From Streptomyces sp. CA-278952 (GTDB taxonomy: Bacteria; Actinomycetota; Actinomycetes; Streptomycetales; Streptomycetaceae): a stretch of 64,000 nt of DNA. The notes beneath the pieces are model-generated. The model was not told the origin of the DNA and ran no database searches. It saw nothing but the letters and a program-made list of their open reading frames with translations. The DNA is taken from the NCBI RefSeq assembly GCF_028747205.1, contig NZ_CP112880.1, forward strand, positions 3,906,001-3,970,000, given 5' to 3'. Below are positions 41,484 through 51,800 of this stretch, piece after piece. Within the stretch, counting starts at the first letter, position 1. Every line of letters begins with the position of its first letter. Made by a program: the position numbers and the translations under genes.

Positions 41484-43252
41484 ATCTGTCTCAGGCGCGT
41501 GAGCGACGCGTGCTCACTGGAGGCGTCGATCTGTGCGTCGCCGAACTGGGCGACGCGGGCCGGCCGACCGTGGTGCTGGTCCACGGCTATCCGGACAGCA
41601 AGGAGGTCTGGTCGGACGTCGCCGTCCGGCTGGCCAAGCACTGGCACGTGGTGCTGTACGACGTGCGGGGGCACGGCAGGTCCACCGCCCCGAAGCCGCT
41701 GCGCGGCGGCTTCACCCTGGAGAAGCTGACCGACGACTTCCTGGCCGTGATCGACACGGTCAGCCCGGACCGGCCGGTGCACGTGGTCGGTCACGACTGG
41801 GGGTCCGTCCAGGCCTGGGAGTTCGTCACGGTCGGCAGGACCGAGGGCCGGATCGCCTCCTTCACCTCGATGTCCGGTCCGTCCCTGGATCACTTCGGGC
41901 ACTGGATCAAGCGCCGGATGGCCCGCCCCACCCCGCGCCGGGTCGGCCAGCTGCTCGGCCAGGGTGCGAAGTCCTGGTACGTGTACATGCTCCACACCCC
42001 GGTCCTGCCGGAGCTCGCCTGGCGCGGCCCGCTCGGGAAGCGGTGGCCCCGGATCCTGGAGCGCATGGAGAAGGTGCCCGCGGGCGACTACCCCACCGCC
42101 TCCCTGCCGGACGACGCGGCGCACGGCGCCTGGCTCTACCGCGACAACGTCCGCGCCCGGCTCAGCAGGCCCCGCGCGGACGCCTACGCCCACGCCCCCG
42201 TCCAGCTGATCACGCCGACCGGGGATTCCTTCCTCTCCGAGCGGCTCTACGACGGGCTGGAGGACTGGGTCCCCACACTGCTGCGCCGCTCGCTTCCGGC
42301 CAAGCACTGGGTGCCCCGCACCCGACCGGACCAGCTGGCCGCCTGGATCGACGAGTTCGTCACCGCGATCGAGTCCGCCGGACGGGAGGGCGCGCCCGCG
42401 CAGCTGACGGGCGCGCAAGGCCCCTACGCACAGCGGTTCGGCGGTCAGCTGGTCCTGGTGACGGGCGCGGCCTCCGGGATCGGACGGGCCACCGCGTTCG
42501 CGTTCGCCGAGGCGGGCGCCCGGATCGTGGCCGTGGACCGGGACGCGGAGGGGGCCGCCCGGACGGCGGAGATGGCACGGCTGATCGGGGCGCCCGCGGC
42601 CTGGGGCGAGGCGGTCGACGTCAGCGACGAGGCCGCGATGGAGAAGCTCGCCGCCCGGGTCGCCGCCGAGTACGGCATCGTCGACGTCCTGGTCAACAAC
42701 GCCGGGATCGGGCTGTCCGGCTCCTTCCTGGAGACCACGAGCGAGGAGTGGAAGAAGGTCCTCGACGTCAATCTGTGGGGGGTCATCCACGGCTGCCGGA
42801 TCTTTGGCAAACAGATGGCGGACCGGGGCCAGGGCGGCCACATCGTCAACATGGCGTCGGCCGCCGCCTTCCAGCCCTCCCGGGTGCTGCCGGCGTACAG
42901 CACGTCGAAGGCGGCCGTGCTGATGCTCAGCGAATGTCTGCGGGCCGAGCTGGCGGAGAAGTCGATCGGCGTGAGCGCGATATGTCCCGGCATCGTCAAC
43001 ACCAACATCACCGCCACCACGCGTTTCGCGGGGACCGACGCGGCGGAGGAGGAGCGGCTCCGGAAGCGGACGAGCCGTCTCTACGGGCGGCGCAACTACC
43101 CGCCTGCGAGGGTCGCCGACGCGATCCTGCGGGCGGTCGTGCGCAACCAGGCGGTGGTGCCGGTGACCCCCGAGGCGCGTGGCGCGCGGCTGCTGTCCCG
43201 GCTGAGCCCCGGGGCCCTGCGCTCCGTCGCCCGGCTGAAGCCTCCGCTGTGA
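41480..43252 (+). CDS. Alpha/beta hydrolase-SDR fusion protein
   Basis: A 590-aa two-domain enzyme. The N-terminal half (about 1-300) is an epoxide/haloalkane-hydrolase-like alpha/beta hydrolase with the Asp nucleophile in GHDWGS (about residue 105). The C-terminal half (about 315-590) is a short-chain dehydrogenase: TGAASGIGRA for NAD(P), NNAGIG, and the catalytic YSTSK (Tyr about 472, Lys about 476). The same fused architecture is known in mycobacterial proteins annotated as EphD. GTG start overlaps the upstream stop. Substrate unknown, perhaps a lipid epoxide or hydroxy-lipid. Confidence 0.88.
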   Translation: MNLSQARERRVLTGGVDLCVAELGDAGRPTVVLVHGYPDSKEVWSDVAVRLAKHWHVVLYDVRGHGRSTAPKPLRGGFTLEKLTDDFLAVIDTVSPDRPVHVVGHDWGSVQAWEFVTVGRTEGRIASFTSMSGPSLDHFGHWIKRRMARPTPRRVGQLLGQGAKSWYVYMLHTPVLPELAWRGPLGKRWPRILERMEKVPAGDYPTASLPDDAAHGAWLYRDNVRARLSRPRADAYAHAPVQLITPTGDSFLSERLYDGLEDWVPTLLRRSLPAKHWVPRTRPDQLAAWIDEFVTAIESAGREGAPAQLTGAQGPYAQRFGGQLVLVTGAASGIGRATAFAFAEAGARIVAVDRDAEGAARTAEMARLIGAPAAWGEAVDVSDEAAMEKLAARVAAEYGIVDVLVNNAGIGLSGSFLETTSEEWKKVLDVNLWGVIHGCRIFGKQMADRGQGGHIVNMASAAAFQPSRVLPAYSTSKAAVLMLSECLRAELAEKSIGVSAICPGIVNTNITATTRFAGTDAAEEERLRKRTSRLYGRRNYPPARVADAILRAVVRNQAVVPVTPEARGARLLSRLSPGALRSVARLKPPL

Positions 43253-44196
43253 CCGGGGCCGGGGCCCGGGCCGCCGAGTACCGGATCGAGGACCTGGCCC
43301 ACGCCAGCGGTGCCACGGTGCGCACGATCCGCGCCTATCAGGACCGGGGACTGCTCCCGACGCCCGAGCGGCGCGGACGGGCCAATGTGTACCGAGAGAC
43401 CCATCTGACCCGGCTGCGGCAGATCGCGGACCTGCTCGACCGGGGCTACACCCTGGCCAGCATCAAGGAGCTGCTGGAGGCGTGGGACGCGGGACGGGGG
43501 CTCGGCGGGGTGCTCGGTCTGGTCGCCGAGGTGCACGGCCCGTGGACGGACGAGGAGGCCGACCGGATCAGCCGCCGGGAGCTGGACGCGAGGTTCGGCG
43601 GCCGGCAGGACGACGAGGCCATCGCCGAGGCGGTGGAGCTGGGCGTGCTGGAGCGGGTGCCCGGCCGGGACGACGAGTTCCTCGTACCCAGTCCGCAAGA
43701 GCTGGCGGTGGCAGTCGAGTTGTACGGGGCCGGGGTCCCGCTGTCCGCGATCTCCGGCCATCTGCGGGAACTGCGCGGTCAGGTGGAGCACATCGCTTCC
43801 CGTTTCCTGGAGTTCACCACCGAGCACGTCTTCGCCCGCTATCTCGGCCACCGGCCGCCCACCGACTCCGACGCGGCCGAGGCGGCGTCTCTCGTACGCC
43901 GTCTGCGGCCCCTCGCACAGCAGACGGTGGACGCGGAACTGGCCCGCGCCATGCGGACGTTCGCGACACGTCATCTGCACCACCACCTCGGCGCGGAGGA
44001 AAAGGCGATCCCCGAGGACGCGGCGCGTCCCGTGCTGCTCCCCGTTCGGACAACACGGGCCGTGCAGAAGCTGGTTGGCGCGGAGCGGGTCGCCGCTTTC
44101 GTGGCGGCGGCCACCGAACGGGAGGTGCAGGCGCGCGCCTTGGACAACCTGACAGCAACTCACCCCAAGGAGGGCGAAATCAACAGAAGCCCCTAA
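43249..44196 (+). CDS. MerR-family transcriptional regulator
   Basis: A 315-aa regulator. The MerR winged helix is at about 10-80 (YRIEDLAHASGATVRTIRAY, then a DRGLLPTPERRGRANVYRET stretch). The large C-terminal part lacks metal-site cysteines, so a small-molecule or protein signal is likelier. GTG overlaps the preceding stop. It probably controls the hydrolase-SDR operon. An alternative shorter start is possible. Confidence 0.85.
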   Translation: MTGAGARAAEYRIEDLAHASGATVRTIRAYQDRGLLPTPERRGRANVYRETHLTRLRQIADLLDRGYTLASIKELLEAWDAGRGLGGVLGLVAEVHGPWTDEEADRISRRELDARFGGRQDDEAIAEAVELGVLERVPGRDDEFLVPSPQELAVAVELYGAGVPLSAISGHLRELRGQVEHIASRFLEFTTEHVFARYLGHRPPTDSDAAEAASLVRRLRPLAQQTVDAELARAMRTFATRHLHHHLGAEEKAIPEDAARPVLLPVRTTRAVQKLVGAERVAAFVAAATEREVQARALDNLTATHPKEGEINRSP

Positions 44197-44208
44197 AGCG
44201 AAAGAGTG

Positions 44209-44262
44209 TTGTCCACAGAACTGCCATATAGCCTGTGGATAACTGGAGTTGGCTGTGGATCA
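44209..44262. other. Three clustered DnaA boxes
   Basis: TTGTCCACA (44209-44217), the complement of TGTGGATAA (44234-44242) and the near-box TGTGGATCA (44254-44262) lie within 54 bp just after the MerR gene and before kptA. Confidence 0.6.
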
Positions 44263-44387
44263 AACCTGTCCGAGGAGAAAGGCCGAAGAACCTCGGAAGA
44301 ACGAAGAACCGACGAGGTGACGAGGTGAGGAGCCGACGAGCCGAAATGCGGATGCACGGGCAAGCCCGCCACGGGCACTCTGACGCC

Positions 44388-44978
44388 ATGGACGAACGTC
44401 GCACCGTCAAGGTGTCCAAGTACCTCTCGACCCATCTGCGGCATCAGCCGGAACGCATCGGCCTCACCCTCGACGAGAACGGCTGGGTGGCCGTCGAGGA
44501 GCTGCTGAGCGCCGCGGCCCGGCACGGATTCACCCTCTCCCGCGCCGAGCTCGACCACGTCGTCGCCGCCAACGACAAACGGCGCTTCACCGTAGAGCGC
44601 GGCGCCCGGAGCAGCGTAGGGAGCGGCGTCCAGGGCGGCATCGAAGGTGACCGCATCCGCGCCGATCAGGGACACACCGTCGCCGTCGACCTGGACCTGC
44701 CGTCGGCCGAACCGCCCGCGTACCTCTACCACGGCACGGTCGCCCGGGTCATGGACGCGATCCGGACCGAGGGCCTGCGCCCCATGGCCCGCCACCACGT
44801 CCACCTGTCCCCCGACCGGGAGACGGCCACCCGGGTCAGCGCCCGTCGCGGCCGCCCCCTCGTCCTCACCGTGGACGCGGGCGCGATGCACCGCGCCGGC
44901 CATGTCTTCCGGGTCAGCGCCAACGGGGTCTGGCTCGCCGACGCCGTACCTCCGCGGTTTCTGCGCCTGCGCGCCTGA
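44388..44978 (+). CDS. kptA: RNA 2'-phosphotransferase (Tpt1/KptA)
   Basis: A 196-aa enzyme that removes a 2'-phosphate from RNA using NAD+. Recognisable motifs are [17 protein letters not shown], the [11 protein letters not shown] segment, YHGT and HHVHLSPD. Between RFTVE and DRIRADQGH there is an insert ([17 protein letters not shown], about residues 66-82) not expected in typical KptA proteins. The chosen ATG has no strong ribosome site, but upstream in-frame codons lack conserved character. Confidence 0.85.
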   Translation: MDERRTVKVSKYLSTHLRHQPERIGLTLDENGWVAVEELLSAAARHGFTLSRAELDHVVAANDKRRFTVERGARSSVGSGVQGGIEGDRIRADQGHTVAVDLDLPSAEPPAYLYHGTVARVMDAIRTEGLRPMARHHVHLSPDRETATRVSARRGRPLVLTVDAGAMHRAGHVFRVSANGVWLADAVPPRFLRLRA

Positions 44979-45004
44979 GAGACGGCCACTACGCCACCGC
45001 GTCA

Positions 45005-45907
45005 CTACGCCAACTGCGCGGGCGCTTCGGTGGCGATGCGCTCGAAGACCTCCGGGTCAACGTTGAAGACCGAGTCCGGGATCGGGGCGTGGATGACGAT
45101 CTCGGTGAAGCCCAGCTCCGCGTGGCGCCCCGCGAAGTCGACGAACGCGTCCACGGACTCCAACGGGCCGTTGCGGTCCGGTGTGAAAGCGGTGAGCAGG
45201 ATCCGGTCCAGCTCGGATGCGTCCCGGCCGATCTCCGCGCAGGCCGCCGTGAGCCTCTCGTTCTGTCCACGCAGCGCAGCCCGTGACTCCTCCGGGGTGC
45301 CGTTCTCGTACAGCTTGGGGTCGCCGGTGGTGACCCAGGCCTGCCCGTGGCGGGCGGCGAGCTTCAGGCCGCGCGGTCCGGTCGCGGCGACCGCGAAGGG
45401 CAGTCGGGGCCGCTGGACACAGCCGGGGATGTTGCGGGCCTCCTCCGCCGCGTAGTACGTCCCGTGCTCGGTCACCGCGTCCTCGGTGAGCAGCCGGTCC
45501 AGGAGCGGGACGAACTCGGCGAAGCGGTCGGCGCGTTCGCGCGGGGTCCAGGCGTCCTGGCCCAGGGCGGTGGCGTCGAAGCCGCTGCCGCCCGCGCCGA
45601 TGCCGAGGGTGACCCGGCCGCCCGAGATGTCGTCCAGGGAGATCAGCTCCTTGGCCAGCGTGACCGGGTGGCGGAAGTTCGGCGAGGTCACGAGGGTGCC
45701 CAGCCGCAGGCGTTCGGTGGCCGTCGCCGCGGCGGTGAGCGTGGGCAACGCCCCGAACCACGGTCCGTCCCGGAAGGTCCGCCAGGACAGGTGGTCGTAG
45801 GTGTAGGCGGTGTGGAAGCCCAGTTCCTCCGCGCGCTGCCAGCGGTCGCGACCGCCCTCGTGCCAGCGATGAACGGGGAGGATCACGGTGCTCAGGCGGA
45901 GACTCAT
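45005..45907 (-). CDS. LLM-class F420-dependent oxidoreductase
   Basis: A 300-aa TIM-barrel protein of the luciferase-like class. [20 protein letters not shown] and [20 protein letters not shown] are the signature segments. Actinobacterial members usually use cofactor F420. The substrate is unknown. Start ATG at 45907. Convergent with kptA and divergent from the HAD gene. Confidence 0.85.
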   Translation of the reverse strand: MSLRLSTVILPVHRWHEGGRDRWQRAEELGFHTAYTYDHLSWRTFRDGPWFGALPTLTAAATATERLRLGTLVTSPNFRHPVTLAKELISLDDISGGRVTLGIGAGGSGFDATALGQDAWTPRERADRFAEFVPLLDRLLTEDAVTEHGTYYAAEEARNIPGCVQRPRLPFAVAATGPRGLKLAARHGQAWVTTGDPKLYENGTPEESRAALRGQNERLTAACAEIGRDASELDRILLTAFTPDRNGPLESVDAFVDFAGRHAELGFTEIVIHAPIPDSVFNVDPEVFERIATEAPAQLA

Positions 45908-46055
45908 GCCCCTGAGCCTACGACCGTACGCACGGGTGACGGCGACCTGATGGCCTCGGCATATGCCAGAGGACTTTTCCGCAGATCAGCGTCCTGCCCA
46001 CTCAGATGTGCGCCCCTCCGCACGCACGTGCACCATTGTGGGCGAGAATGGGCCG

Positions 46056-46913
46056 GTGACCTCAGTGACCGATACGCCTCTTCCCGCCGTGACCCGGCTG
46101 ATCGCCACCGACCTCGACGGCACTTTGCTACGCGACGACAAGACGCTGTCCGCGCGCACGGTCGCGGCCCTCGCGGCGGCCGAGGAGGCCGGGATCGAGG
46201 TCTTCTTCGTCACCGGCAGGCCGGCCCGCTGGATGGACGTCGTACGGGACCACGTCCAGAGCCACGGTACGGCGATCTGCGCCAACGGCGCCGTGGTCAC
46301 CGACCTGCGGACGGACGGCGACCTGCTCTCCGTACGGCCGCTGGAGCGCGCGGCCGCCCTGCACGTCGTGCGCGCCCTGCGCGAGACGGCCCCCGGCACC
46401 TCCTTCGCCGTCGAGATGACCACCGGCATCAACTACGAACCGGCCTACCCGCCCTTCCACCTGGATCCGGGCGCGGCCGTGGCCGGAGCCGAGAAGCTGC
46501 TGCACGAGGAAGCCCCGGGCACCGGCGCGCCGGTGATCAAACTGCTGGCCCACCACACCGAGCTGTCCCCCGACGCCTTCCTGACCCTGGCCCGTACGGC
46601 CGCCGGCGACCGGGCCGCCTTCACCCGCTCCAGCCCCTCCGCGCTCCTGGAGGTCAGCGGGCTCGGCGTCTCCAAGGCCACCACGCTCGCCGCCTGTTGT
46701 TCCGAGCGCGGCATCTCGCCCGCCGAGGTGGTCGCCTTCGGCGACATGCCCAACGACATCGAGATGCTCAGCTGGGCCGGCGCCTCCTTCGCGATGGGCA
46801 ACGCCCACCCGGACGCGGTGGCCGCCGCCTCGGGCCGGACCGCGACCAACGAGGAGGACGGGGTGGCGGTGGTCATCGAGCGGATCCTCGCCGCCCGCGC
46901 AGAGACCCGCTGA
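46056..46913 (+). CDS. Cof-type HAD phosphatase
   Basis: A 285-aa HAD hydrolase with DLDGTLL, FFVTGRPARW and [11 protein letters not shown]. It is a paralogue of the serS-linked phosphatase at 34710. GTG start; another GTG four codons downstream is possible. Stands alone and shares a terminator with the convergent histidine kinase gene. Confidence 0.87.
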   Translation: MTSVTDTPLPAVTRLIATDLDGTLLRDDKTLSARTVAALAAAEEAGIEVFFVTGRPARWMDVVRDHVQSHGTAICANGAVVTDLRTDGDLLSVRPLERAAALHVVRALRETAPGTSFAVEMTTGINYEPAYPPFHLDPGAAVAGAEKLLHEEAPGTGAPVIKLLAHHTELSPDAFLTLARTAAGDRAAFTRSSPSALLEVSGLGVSKATTLAACCSERGISPAEVVAFGDMPNDIEMLSWAGASFAMGNAHPDAVAAASGRTATNEEDGVAVVIERILAARAETR

Positions 46914-46981
46914 AACCTTTCGGCACACCCGCACACCCCGCTATCCGCACACCCGCGCATCAGCACACCCGCACACCGCCT

Positions 46982-47026
46982 CGCAGGCCCGGCGGGGCCC
47001 GTGAGGCCTGCCCCGCCCGCCCTGCG
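46982..47026. terminator. Convergent terminator
   Basis: GGCGGGG (46991-46997) pairs with CCCCGCC (47011-47017), nested in a CGCAGG/CCTGCG outer pair. It lies between convergent genes. The preceding 46920-46980 is a low-complexity CACACCCG tract. Confidence 0.6.
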
Positions 47027-47046
47027 GGATCACCGTCGGGCCGCCC

Positions 47047-48753
47047 TCACAACGGCGCCTCCCACACCACCGTCGTACCGCCGCCGTCCTCCCCGATCCC
47101 CGGTTCGATCCGGCTCGACCCACCCAGGGACTCGGCCCGGCGGGCCAGGTTGCGCAGCCCGCTGCGGCGGCCGCCCTCAGGGATGCCCACCCCGTCGTCG
47201 GCGACCGAGAGGCGTACCGCCGCCCGCCCGTCCGGCAGGGTCACCGTGGCGTCGACGACCACATCGATCAGCGACGCCTCCGCGTGCCGGAATGCGTTGG
47301 AGAGGGCCTCGCGCAGCGCGGCGACCAGGTTCTTGCCGGTCAGCTCGCCGACGAGCGAGTCCACCGGGCCCAGAAAGCGGTGCGAGGGCTTGAAGCCGAG
47401 CGGGACGGCCGCCATGTTGATCTCCCGCAGTACGCGGGTGCGCAGCCCCGACGGGGCTTCGGCCGGTTCCTGCTGGAGCGCGAAGATGGCCGTGCGGATC
47501 TCCTGGATCGTCACGTCCAGTTCGTCCACGGCCCGGCCGACGCCGGTCCGCACTTCGGGCACCACCGACCGGCGCTGGGCGCTCTCCAGCATCATCCCGG
47601 TGGCGAAGAGCCGCTGGATGACCAGGTCGTGGAGGTCGCGGGCGATCCGGTCACGGTCCTCGTACACCGCGAGCCGCTCCCGGTCCCGCTGCGCCTCGGC
47701 CATCATCAGCGCGAGCGCCGCCTGGGAGGCGAACTGGGTGGCGAGCGTCCGCTCGGTCGCCGTGAACGGGCGCCCGCCCCGCGCCCGGGGGGTGGCCAGC
47801 GCGCCGAGCACCCGGCCGCCGCTGTGGAGCGGCAGCATCATGCTGGGGCCGAACCGGTCGGCCAGCCTGGTGACCATCCGGCTGTCGGTGGCCGAGTCGT
47901 CGATGAACACCGCCTCGCCGGCCAGGAGTTTCGCCACCACCGCGCTCCGGGGCGGGATGATCACGCCGAGCGAGGACGCGGGGTCGTCGGACGAGACGGC
48001 GACGATCTCCAGGCCGCCCTCCTCGGCGGGCAGCAGCACGATCCCCGCGGCGGAGTCGGCGAGCCGACGGGCCTGTTCGGCGACCACGGACAGCGCCTCG
48101 TCGGCGTCCCCGCCCGACAGGAGGGCCGTGGTGACCGCGACCGAACCGTCGATCCAGTGCTCCCGCTGCCGCGCCGCCTCGTACAGCCGGGCGTTGCCGA
48201 TGGCGATCCCGGCCTCCGTGGCGAGCACCCGGACCATGTGGAGGTCGTAGTCGGTGAACTCCGCGCCGTGTCGCTTCTCGGTGAGGTAGAGGTTGCCGAA
48301 GATCTCCCCCTGGACCCGGATGGGCACCCCCAGGAAGGTCCGCATCGAGGGGTGCCCCGGCGGGAAGCCCGCGGACCGCGGATCGGTGCACAGATCGGCC
48401 AGCCGGACCGGGGCGGGGTCGTGGATCAGCGCGCCGAGGAGACCCCGGTGGCCGTCGGGGCGACGCCCGATCGCGTCGGCCACCTCCTGCGGAACCCCGT
48501 ACGTGACGAAGTCCGACAGTCCCTCACCCAGCTCGTCGACGACGCCGATGGCGGCGTACCGGGCGTGGGCGAGCTCGGCCGCCGTCTCGCAGATCCGGTC
48601 CAGGGTGGAGTGGAGTTCCAGCCCCGCGCCGACGGAACGCATCGCCTCCAGGAGCTGCGGCACCCGCGCGGTCAGCTCGGTGGAGAGACCCTGGAGGCTG
48701 CGGGTGGCCCGGGTGGTGGCGTCCAGGGAGTCCTGCGGGTCGGGCTCGGCCAT
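47047..48753 (-). CDS. GAF-domain sensor histidine kinase (DevS-like)
   Basis: A 568-aa soluble kinase. Two GAF domains (about 50-195 and 210-360) precede a HisKA_3 dimerisation domain with the phospho-acceptor in RDLHDLVIQRLFATG and an ATPase domain with LREALSNAFRHAEA and SVADDGVGIP. The architecture matches DevS/DosT, where the first GAF domain binds haem to sense oxygen or NO. It is orphan here: no response regulator adjoins it. Being next to the cyd genes, it may respond to oxygen or redox state; that is inference. Confidence 0.88.
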   Translation of the reverse strand: MAEPDPQDSLDATTRATRSLQGLSTELTARVPQLLEAMRSVGAGLELHSTLDRICETAAELAHARYAAIGVVDELGEGLSDFVTYGVPQEVADAIGRRPDGHRGLLGALIHDPAPVRLADLCTDPRSAGFPPGHPSMRTFLGVPIRVQGEIFGNLYLTEKRHGAEFTDYDLHMVRVLATEAGIAIGNARLYEAARQREHWIDGSVAVTTALLSGGDADEALSVVAEQARRLADSAAGIVLLPAEEGGLEIVAVSSDDPASSLGVIIPPRSAVVAKLLAGEAVFIDDSATDSRMVTRLADRFGPSMMLPLHSGGRVLGALATPRARGGRPFTATERTLATQFASQAALALMMAEAQRDRERLAVYEDRDRIARDLHDLVIQRLFATGMMLESAQRRSVVPEVRTGVGRAVDELDVTIQEIRTAIFALQQEPAEAPSGLRTRVLREINMAAVPLGFKPSHRFLGPVDSLVGELTGKNLVAALREALSNAFRHAEASLIDVVVDATVTLPDGRAAVRLSVADDGVGIPEGGRRSGLRNLARRAESLGGSSRIEPGIGEDGGGTTVVWEAPL

Positions 48754-48855
48754 GGACCGAGCCTAGTTAGTACCGATTGGGGGCGAAAGTCGAGAATGCG
48801 CTCGCCAGGCGAAGGGGCGCCGGCCGTCCGGGGCCCGGACCGGGGGCGGCCGCCG

Positions 48856-51800
48856 CTACCGGACCCCCGCCCCGACCGTCTCCCGTTCGCGCTCCACCAT
48901 GCGGCGCAGCGGCCCGTCCTCGGCGGCGAGTTCGGCGTACGGTCCGCGCTGCACGACCCGGCCCGCGTCCAGCACCAGCACCTCGTCGACGGTGTCGAGG
49001 CCGGTCAGCCGGTGGGTGATCAGTACCGTCGCGCAACCACGGGTCGCGTCCAGCAGGTCGGCGGTGAGGGCGTCGGCGGTCGGCAGGTCGAGGTGTTCGG
49101 CCGGCTCGTCCAGGACGAGTACGGGGAAGCCCGCGAGCAGCGCGCGGGCCAGCGCGAGGCGCTGGCGCTGGCCGCCGGAGAGCCGCGCGCCGTGCTCGCC
49201 CACCGGGGTGTCGAGCTCCTCCGGCAGGGCCAGCACCCAGTCCAGGAGCCGGGCCCTGGAGAGCGCGTCGCGCAGTTCGGCGTCGGTCGCCCCAGGGCGG
49301 GCCAGGCGCAGGTTCTCACGGATCGTGCTGTCGAAGACGTGCGCGTCCTGGGCACACAGCCCGACCGAGCGCCGGACCGTCTCCGATTCCAGCGCGGACG
49401 CCTCGACGCCGCCCAGCCGGTACGTCCCCGTCGAAGCGTCCAGAAAGCGCAGCAGGACCTGGGCGAGCGTCGTCTTGCCCGAGCCCGAGGGGCCCACGAC
49501 CGCGATGCGCCGACCGGGCGTCAGCGTCAGGTCGAGCGAGGCCAGCGCGTCGTGCCGGGCCCCCGGGTAGCGGGCGCTCAGCCCCCGTACCTCCAGCGGG
49601 AAGGGCGACGCGGGCTCCTCGGCGGGGGCCTCGGGCTCCCGTACGGGCACGGGGGCGTCCAGCACCTCGAACACCCGCTCGGCGCTCCGGGCGACGCGCT
49701 GGCGGTACTGCACCGCGAGCGGCAGCCCGGTGACGGCCTCGAAGGCGGCGAGCGGGGTCAGCACCACCACGGCGAGCGCGACACCGGACAGCCGGCCGTC
49801 CTGCACGGCGGGGACGGCGACGGCCGCGGCGGCCACCACCGTGAGCCCGCAGACCAGGGCGGACAGTCCGCCGCCCAGTGCCGTCGCGGCGGCGGCGCGC
49901 GAGGCGATCCGGGTCAGCAGCGTGTCGGCCGCGCGCAGCCGCGCCTGGCGGGCGGGCAGCGCGCCCGCGACGGTCAGTTCGGCGGTGGCGCCCAGGAGGT
50001 CGGTGACCCGGGTGGCCAGGGCGGCACGGGCGGGTGCGAGCTGCCGCTCCGTACGGCGGGCACAGGCACCGCTGACGAGCGGGACGCCGACCCCGGCGAC
50101 CAGCAGCCCCACGGCCAGGACCACGCCGGCCTCCGGGAGCAGCCAGCCGGTGAATCCGGCGGCCGCGGCCCCCACCACGACGGCGGTGCCGACCGGCAGC
50201 AGCCAGCGCAGCCAGTAGTCCTGGAGCGCGTCCACATCGGCGACGAGCCGGGACAGCAGGTCGCCGCGCCGCGTGGTGCGCAGGCCCCCGGGGGCGATGC
50301 GTTCGAGGCCCCGGTAGACGGAGACCCGCAGATCGGCGAGGAGCTTCAGGACGGCGTCGTGCGAGACGAGCCGCTCGGCGTAGCGGAAGACCGCCCGGCC
50401 GATGCCGAAGGCGCGGGTCGCGGTGACCGCCATCATCAAGTACATGACCGGCGGCTCTTCGGAAGCGCGGGAGATCAGCCAGCCGGAGACCGCCATGAGC
50501 CCCACGGCCGACCCGACCGCCAGGCTGCCGAGCAGCAGGGCCAGGATCAGTCGTCCGCGCTGCGTACCGGCGGACTCGCGAACCCGGGCGAGCACCCGCC
50601 CGGAGCGGGCACCGGTCCTCCGCGGTCCGCCGTCGGCCGCGCGCAGTTCCTCCGCCCGGTGGGCGTCCAGGAGCTCGCCCCCGGCGAGCGGCTGCGGGAC
50701 GGCCGGTCCGGCGGCGGCGGCACGCGTACCGCGGCCCCCGTCCTCGGTCCGCTCCCGCACGTCGGTACGCGGCTCCAGGGCCACCACGCGGTCGGCGACC
50801 GCCAGCAGGGCCGGGCGGTGGACGACCAGCAGCACGGTCCGCCCGGCGGCCAGCCTCCGTACGGCGTCGACGATGCCCGCCTCGCTCTCGCCGTCCAGGC
50901 TCGCGGTCGGCTCGTCCAGCAGCAGGAGCGGCCGGTCGGCGAGGAACGCCCGGGCGAGGGCGAGGCGCTGGCGCTGGCCCGCGGAGAGTCCGGCGCCGTC
51001 CTCGCCCAGGGCCGTCCGCATCCCGTCGGGCAGCGCCGCGACGAAGTCGTACGCGCCCGCGTCCCGCAGCGCCGCGAGGACCGCCTCGTCGTCGGCGTCG
51101 GGCCGCGCGAGGCGCACGTTCTCGGCGATGGTGTCCGCGAAGAGGTGGGGGCGCTGGGGGACCCAGGCGATACGGCTCCGCCAGCGTTCGAGGTCGAGGT
51201 CCTCGAGGTCCCGGCCGCCGACCCGGACGCGCCCCTCGTCGGGTGCGGCGAACCCGAGAAGCACGTGCAGCAGCGTGGACTTGCCGACCCCGCTCGGGCC
51301 GACCAGGGCGACGGTCTCCCCCGGCTCCACGGTGAGCGACGCGGCGTCCAGCGAGGGTCCGGTGCGGCCCTCGTGGCGTACGGTCACGTCCGCCAGTTCC
51401 AGGCGCAGCGCGTCCGGGACGTCCTCGGTGCCCGAGGCCCGGGGTGCGGTCTCCAGGACCGTGAAGATCTCCTCGGCGGCCGACAGGCCCTCGGCCGCCG
51501 CGTGGTACTGCGCTCCGACCTGGCGGATCGGCAGATACGCCTCCGGAGCCAGGATCAGGACCACCAGGCCGGTGTAGAGGTCGAGTTCGCCGTGGACGAG
51601 CCGCATGCCGATCGTGACGGCGACGAGGGCCACCGACAGGGTCGCCAGCAGCTCCAGGGCGAACGAGGACAGGAAGGCGATCCGCAGGGTTCGCAGGGTG
51701 GCCCGGCGGTAGTCGGAGGTGATCGTGCGGATCGATTCGGCCTGCGCCTTGGCCCGCCCGAAGACCTTCAGGGTCGGCAGCCCGGCGACGACGTCCAGGA

